Below, piece after piece: positions 60,349-64,000 of a DNA stretch of 64,000 bases; position 1 is the first letter of the stretch, and every line of letters begins with the position of its first letter. The notes beneath the pieces were generated by a model. It was not told where the DNA came from and did no database searches. It saw only the letters and a program-made list of their open reading frames with translations. Both the position numbers and the translations under genes were made by a program. Where the stretch lies: NCBI GenBank assembly GCA_002497295.1, contig DANO01000039.1, positions 13,547 through 77,546 of the forward strand, in the 5' to 3' direction. The stretch is from Euryarchaeota archaeon UBA171. GTDB lineage: Archaea > Thermoplasmatota > Poseidoniia > Poseidoniales > Thalassarchaeaceae.

Positions 60349-62038
60349 CGAATGGTTGGAGGGAACCATGCGGGATGTACTAGAAGGCCTGGACTCTGAT
60401 CAGAGATCCATGATGTCGGAGCTATGCATCCTGGTTGACAAGGAGGATAATCCGATTGGTGGCGCCTCCAAGAAAGAATGCCACTATGGCGAGGGCGCTC
60501 TCCATAGGGCCTTTAGCGTCTTACTATTCGATAAGGACGATCGATTGCTAGTGCAAAAGCGAGCATCGACGAAGATCACATTCCCATCAATATGGGCAAA
60601 TACCTGCTGCAGTCATCCACTCATGGTATCGGATGGAGGGGCGGCTACAGAAGAGTCAGTTCGTTCTGCAGCCATAAGAAAGATGGAACAAGAACTCGGC
60701 GTCCCCTCGGAAATATCAGATAAATGGGATTTTAGGGAGATTGGTAAATTCAAGTATAGTTCAAGATGGGATTTCGAATGGATAGAAAGGGAAATCGACC
60801 ATGTCCTATTGGTTAGGGGTGATACTGATATCAAACCTAATCCGAACGAGGTTGAAGCGTTCGAATGGTTGAGTCTAGATGAAGTTAGGAGTATGGTAAC
60901 GCAAACCGGGCGTTGGTCTGAAGAGATAGTAGCCCCCTGGTTCAAGACCATAGTGAGTGCGTATTTGCCAGAGGGCAAATCGATAGATGAGGCAATGGAA
61001 AGTAAGTCTGATGAAATCCTCCAATTCGGAAGAATGTCTCTAAATCTGGGTGATTCTAGCCAGATTCTAGCGCAGATTTCAGAGCATAGAGAGCATGCGG
61101 AGGACCATATCTTGAAAGGTCTTTCAAAGATTGGCCAATCAAGACTCCATGCAGCAATGAGTCACTTGTTTACAGGCGGGGGGAAGCGTCTCAGGGCAAT
61201 GCTCCCAATTCTGGTTGGCGAAGCTATTGGGAAAGGGCATGAAGGACATTACGTTCTTGGCGCTTGTATTGAGATCATACACAATTTCACTCTTGTCCAT
61301 GATGACATCATGGACCAGGACCCTGTTAGAAGAGGTCTGAAAGCAGTGCACATAGAATTTGATGATTCTACCGCCATTAATGCTGGAGACGCCATGCTCG
61401 CTTTAAGTTTTGAAATGCTTGCAGATTCCAATCATATTGATGATGACCAATTACGATTGCTTGTAAAGAATATTGGGGAAATGGTTCGAAGAGTGGCAGA
61501 GGGACAACAAGAGGATTTCGAGTTCGAGGGTAGAGATTTCGTGTCAGAGCAAGATTATCTCGCCATGATAGAAGGTAAAACAAGTGCAATGTTCCAAATG
61601 TGTGCCAAGACAGGGGCTATAATTTCCGGAGCTTCGGATGAAATGATAGAGACTATGTCGGAGTGGGGTCTGATGCTTGGTCTGTGCTTCCAAATAATGG
61701 ATGATGTTATTGATCTGAGGTCCGATACGGAAACTCTGGGAAAGACTTCTGGTTCAGATATCTCTAGCGGTAAGAGGACGCTGATTGCGATTCATGCGCT
61801 ATCAAGCGGCGCGGATATGCCCAATTTCAAAGCAGCCTTCGGGAATGAAAACGCATCTGAAAGTATGATCAGCATGGCGATTGCGGATTTGGAGGATTCT
61901 GGAAGTCTGAATTATGCGTGGAAACGCGCGCTCGATTACCATGAGGCTGCACACCAGGCACTTGACAAAATTGATCCATCGCCCAGCTTGGATATATTGA
62001 GAACCATCACAGACTTTCAGATAACAAGAATTCGATGA
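60341..62038 (+). CDS. Fusion of type 1 IPP isomerase and polyprenyl (GGPP) synthase
   Basis: 565 aa. The N-terminal 190 residues are a type 1 (Nudix) isopentenyl-diphosphate isomerase: ELCILVDKEDNPIGGASKKECH, ALHRAFSVLLFDKDD, NTCCSHPL with catalytic Cys (about residue 88) and AAIRKMEQELG. After a linker of about 40 residues, a trans-prenyltransferase follows with GGKRLRAML, the first aspartate motif HDDIMDQDP (about 320) and the second QIMDDVIDLR (about 452). One polypeptide thus makes DMAPP from IPP and condenses them to a C20 or similar chain for lipids. ATG 60341 overlaps the kinase stop. Most archaea use the unrelated type 2 isomerase. Confidence 0.93.
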   Translation: MNDEWLEGTMRDVLEGLDSDQRSMMSELCILVDKEDNPIGGASKKECHYGEGALHRAFSVLLFDKDDRLLVQKRASTKITFPSIWANTCCSHPLMVSDGGAATEESVRSAAIRKMEQELGVPSEISDKWDFREIGKFKYSSRWDFEWIEREIDHVLLVRGDTDIKPNPNEVEAFEWLSLDEVRSMVTQTGRWSEEIVAPWFKTIVSAYLPEGKSIDEAMESKSDEILQFGRMSLNLGDSSQILAQISEHREHAEDHILKGLSKIGQSRLHAAMSHLFTGGGKRLRAMLPILVGEAIGKGHEGHYVLGACIEIIHNFTLVHDDIMDQDPVRRGLKAVHIEFDDSTAINAGDAMLALSFEMLADSNHIDDDQLRLLVKNIGEMVRRVAEGQQEDFEFEGRDFVSEQDYLAMIEGKTSAMFQMCAKTGAIISGASDEMIETMSEWGLMLGLCFQIMDDVIDLRSDTETLGKTSGSDISSGKRTLIAIHALSSGADMPNFKAAFGNENASESMISMAIADLEDSGSLNYAWKRALDYHEAAHQALDKIDPSPSLDILRTITDFQITRIR

Positions 62039-62042
62039 TTCT

Positions 62043-64000
62043 TCAATCCGAGTAGTATGCCTCACCAGGAACCTCTGGTTTGAGGCCCTTTCTCTGACGG
62101 ATGTCGCCTACAGTCTTCTCAAAGAGATTCATCGGGAGGATGTCGAATCCCGCATTTTCGGTGTTCCACACAGCCCGGCCTTGGCTTGCTGCGCGTATGT
62201 CATTAGAGAATCCGAAGGACTCTCCCACAGGCATCTTACCTATCACTGATGCAGTTCCCCCATCTACCGGCATATCCTCGATTATTCCCCTTCGATTGGT
62301 GACTTCCCTGGTAACGCCGCCGATGACGTCGTTTGGAGCGTCGATTCGTATATTCTGTATCGGCTCCAAAATAACAGGCCTCGATCTTACGAGACTGCCT
62401 CTTATCGAGTTCCTTACAGCGGGGATCGTCTGTGCAGGGCCTCTGTGTATCGCGTCTTCATGGAGTTTCGCATCGGTAAGTCTGACCATGACACCCATCA
62501 AGGGTTCTTCTGCAAGTGGGCCTTTCTTGCAAACCTCATTGAATCCCTCGATGATTAGTTCTCGTGTTTCATGTAGATTCTGAATACCCTTGGTATCGTT
62601 AACAAGGACGTTTGTCCCATGGATTGCGTATATTTTCCTCATCAGATCTTTCTTCATGCCATATGCAGCAAATTTATCGCCAACTTCCTTGGAGTCCTTG
62701 TTCCTGACTGTACCCTCGCCGAACTCGCCTTCCCTGAGGGCCTGGATGACCTCGGTGGGCAAGGGTTCTGTTTCTACGTAGAACCTATTATGTCTGTTCG
62801 GAGACTTGCCTTCGAATGCCTGACCCTCGTTTTTGGATTGGATGCATTCCCGGTAAACAACAATCGGATCGCTTTGCTTGACTTTTATGCCGTGTTCCTC
62901 TTCGAGTCTGTAAATTGTAATTTCGAGATGGAGTTCCCCCATCCCTGCCAGAAGTGCTTCACCAGTCTCGCTGTTGGTGCTAACTTGTAGTGAAGCGTCG
63001 GCCTTGGCCAAGCTCGACATAGCACCTATGAACTTCGGCAAGTCTTTCATGGCAATTGGTTCGATGGCTTTGGTGACAACCGGTTCAGAATAATGCCTTA
63101 TTGCCTCGAAGGGTGTAGCCTCGGGATCCCTGGTAACTGTGACTCCTGCGGCAGCACTTCTGATTCCTGTGATTGCAGCAATGTTGCCAGCGGTCACGGA
63201 AGGCACTGATATTCTGTCCCCCCCGACCATCATGGAGACTTGTTGAACCCGCTCGGCTTTTGCACCACCGAGTGCCCAGACGCTCTCACCCTGCTTAATC
63301 TGGCCAGAATAGATACGTCCCACTGCAACTTCACCTGCATGAGGGTCCATCCATATCTTGGTTATCATTAGAGAAAGAGGGCCATCCTCGTCGCAATCAA
63401 TCATGGCCTTTCCTTGGACTGAATCAAGATCGCCCTGCCAGATATTTGGTATCCTGTAAACTTGCGCGACCGATGGAGAAGGTAGTTTGTCTACAGCCAT
63501 ATCCAATAGTACCTCGTGTACGGGGGCTTTCTTTGAGAGTTCTTTCTGCTGATCGTTTTTACAGTGCTCAAAGATATCGACGAAATTCAACTTAGATTTT
63601 GCCATGAATGGTACTGACATTCCCCAGTTGTAGTATGCAGATCCAAAGGCTACGGTCCCACTCTCGACGGAAACCCTCCATTCCTTCTTGAGCCCCTCTG
63701 GAGCGAACGTGGAGATTAGCTTGTTGACTTTAGCAATGATTAGCGAGAAGCGCTCCATCATCTCTTTTCCATCAATCTGAAGCTCATTGATCAATCGGTC
63801 TACCTTGTTTATGAAAAGAACAGGTCGAACCTTCTCCTTCAAGGCCTGACGTACGACAGTTTCAGTCTGTGGCATTGTCCCTTCCACCGCGCAGGCGAGG
63901 ATTATGCATCCATCGACAGCTCGCATTGCACGTGTAACGTCTCCGCCGAAATCAACGTGCCCAGGTGTATCTATCAGGTTGATGAGGTAGTCTTCACCAG
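62043..64000 (-). CDS. fusA: Elongation factor 2 (aEF-2), cut by right window edge
   Basis: Translocase GTPase of the ribosome. The frame continues to base 64000 with IDTPGHVDFGGDVTRAMR (G3 region) at the edge; the visible C-terminal part is about 651 aa of roughly 730. FINKVDRL (G4) and the domain IV motif HEDAIHRGPAQTIPAVR, where archaeal and eukaryotic EF-2 carry the diphthamide histidine, are present. The G1 P-loop lies outside the window. Confidence 0.95.
   Translation of the reverse strand, partial: GEDYLINLIDTPGHVDFGGDVTRAMRAVDGCIILACAVEGTMPQTETVVRQALKEKVRPVLFINKVDRLINELQIDGKEMMERFSLIIAKVNKLISTFAPEGLKKEWRVSVESGTVAFGSAYYNWGMSVPFMAKSKLNFVDIFEHCKNDQQKELSKKAPVHEVLLDMAVDKLPSPSVAQVYRIPNIWQGDLDSVQGKAMIDCDEDGPLSLMITKIWMDPHAGEVAVGRIYSGQIKQGESVWALGGAKAERVQQVSMMVGGDRISVPSVTAGNIAAITGIRSAAAGVTVTRDPEATPFEAIRHYSEPVVTKAIEPIAMKDLPKFIGAMSSLAKADASLQVSTNSETGEALLAGMGELHLEITIYRLEEEHGIKVKQSDPIVVYRECIQSKNEGQAFEGKSPNRHNRFYVETEPLPTEVIQALREGEFGEGTVRNKDSKEVGDKFAAYGMKKDLMRKIYAIHGTNVLVNDTKGIQNLHETRELIIEGFNEVCKKGPLAEEPLMGVMVRLTDAKLHEDAIHRGPAQTIPAVRNSIRGSLVRSRPVILEPIQNIRIDAPNDVIGGVTREVTNRRGIIEDMPVDGGTASVIGKMPVGESFGFSNDIRAASQGRAVWNTENAGFDILPMNLFEKTVGDIRQRKGLKPEVPGEAYYSD

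Noticed and set aside
1..64000. CRISPR arrays, insertion sequences, prophage or integrase sites
   Set aside because: No regularly spaced repeats, transposase motifs or terminal inverted repeats were seen; tRNA-Val has no integrase gene beside it and I noticed no duplicated tRNA end.

Overview
The window is archaeal chromosome, most likely from a marine Thermoplasmatota lineage such as Poseidoniia (Marine Group II/III); the exact clade is inferred. Archaeal or eukaryote-like genes dominate: ribosomal proteins S19e, L39e, L31e and S17e, the primase small subunit PriS, the proteasome ATPase PAN, EF-2, an MBF1-like factor, Tsr3, KptA, isopentenyl phosphate kinase, Kae1/TsaD and a 7S SRP RNA. They sit among bacterial-type metabolic genes (FolE, hut genes, Mqn genes, CcmE, class 2 dihydroorotate dehydrogenase), as expected for a heterotrophic surface-ocean archaeon. 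Coding density is very high, with many 1-16 bp overlaps, TGATG/GTGA junctions and convergent genes whose stop codons overlap. Several genes look leaderless, with an AT-rich TATA-like element centred 24-27 nt before the start codon.

Layout. 0-2.8 kb: topoisomerase I (cut by the left edge), an unknown gene, pyrD, a CcmE-like heme chaperone and the SRP RNA. 2.8-10.6 kb: a DUF1028 protein, an EVE-domain protein, a large RND/MMPL exporter, ValRS and a 2-hydroxyacid dehydrogenase. 10.6-19.1 kb: superoxide dismutase, membrane proteins, and an Fe-S/molybdoenzyme group (YgfZ-like, IscA-like, FdhD, an FdhF/YdeP-like oxidoreductase), then a TPR protein and an FMN reductase. 19.2-21.8 kb: ribosomal proteins, a TrmJ-like methyltransferase and a SprT-like metalloprotease. 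21.8-24.8 kb: a complete GTP-to-preQ0 operon (folE, queE, queC, msrB, queD) headed by a 57-aa ribbon-helix-helix regulator and a 17-bp inverted repeat. 24.8-28.8 kb: methylmalonyl-CoA epimerase and mutase, and TsaD. 28.8-36.7 kb: histidine degradation (hutI; then glutamate formiminotransferase, cyclodeaminase, hutU, hutH, alaX), with a small zinc-ribbon gene and tRNA-Val between.

36.7-45.4 kb: information processing (PAN, MBF1, Tsr3, MetRS, PriS), a CNNM-like transporter and a polyproline EF-hand protein. 45.4-49 kb: the futalosine menaquinone genes mqnD, mqnA and mqnE around a half-length deoxyhypusine-hydroxylase-like HEAT protein. 49-58.4 kb: split transketolase, membrane proteins (one with an apparent frameshift), ProRS, a CoaBC homologue with a degenerate decarboxylase half, a secreted peptidase-like lipoprotein and a thiolase. 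58.4-64 kb: KptA, isopentenyl phosphate kinase, an IPP isomerase/polyprenyl synthase fusion, and EF-2 (cut by the right edge).

Together the genes describe an aerobic, protein- and amino-acid-consuming archaeon with a menaquinone chain, cytochrome c maturation, preQ0-derived tRNA modification and isoprenoid lipid synthesis. I see no insertion sequences, CRISPR arrays or prophage.
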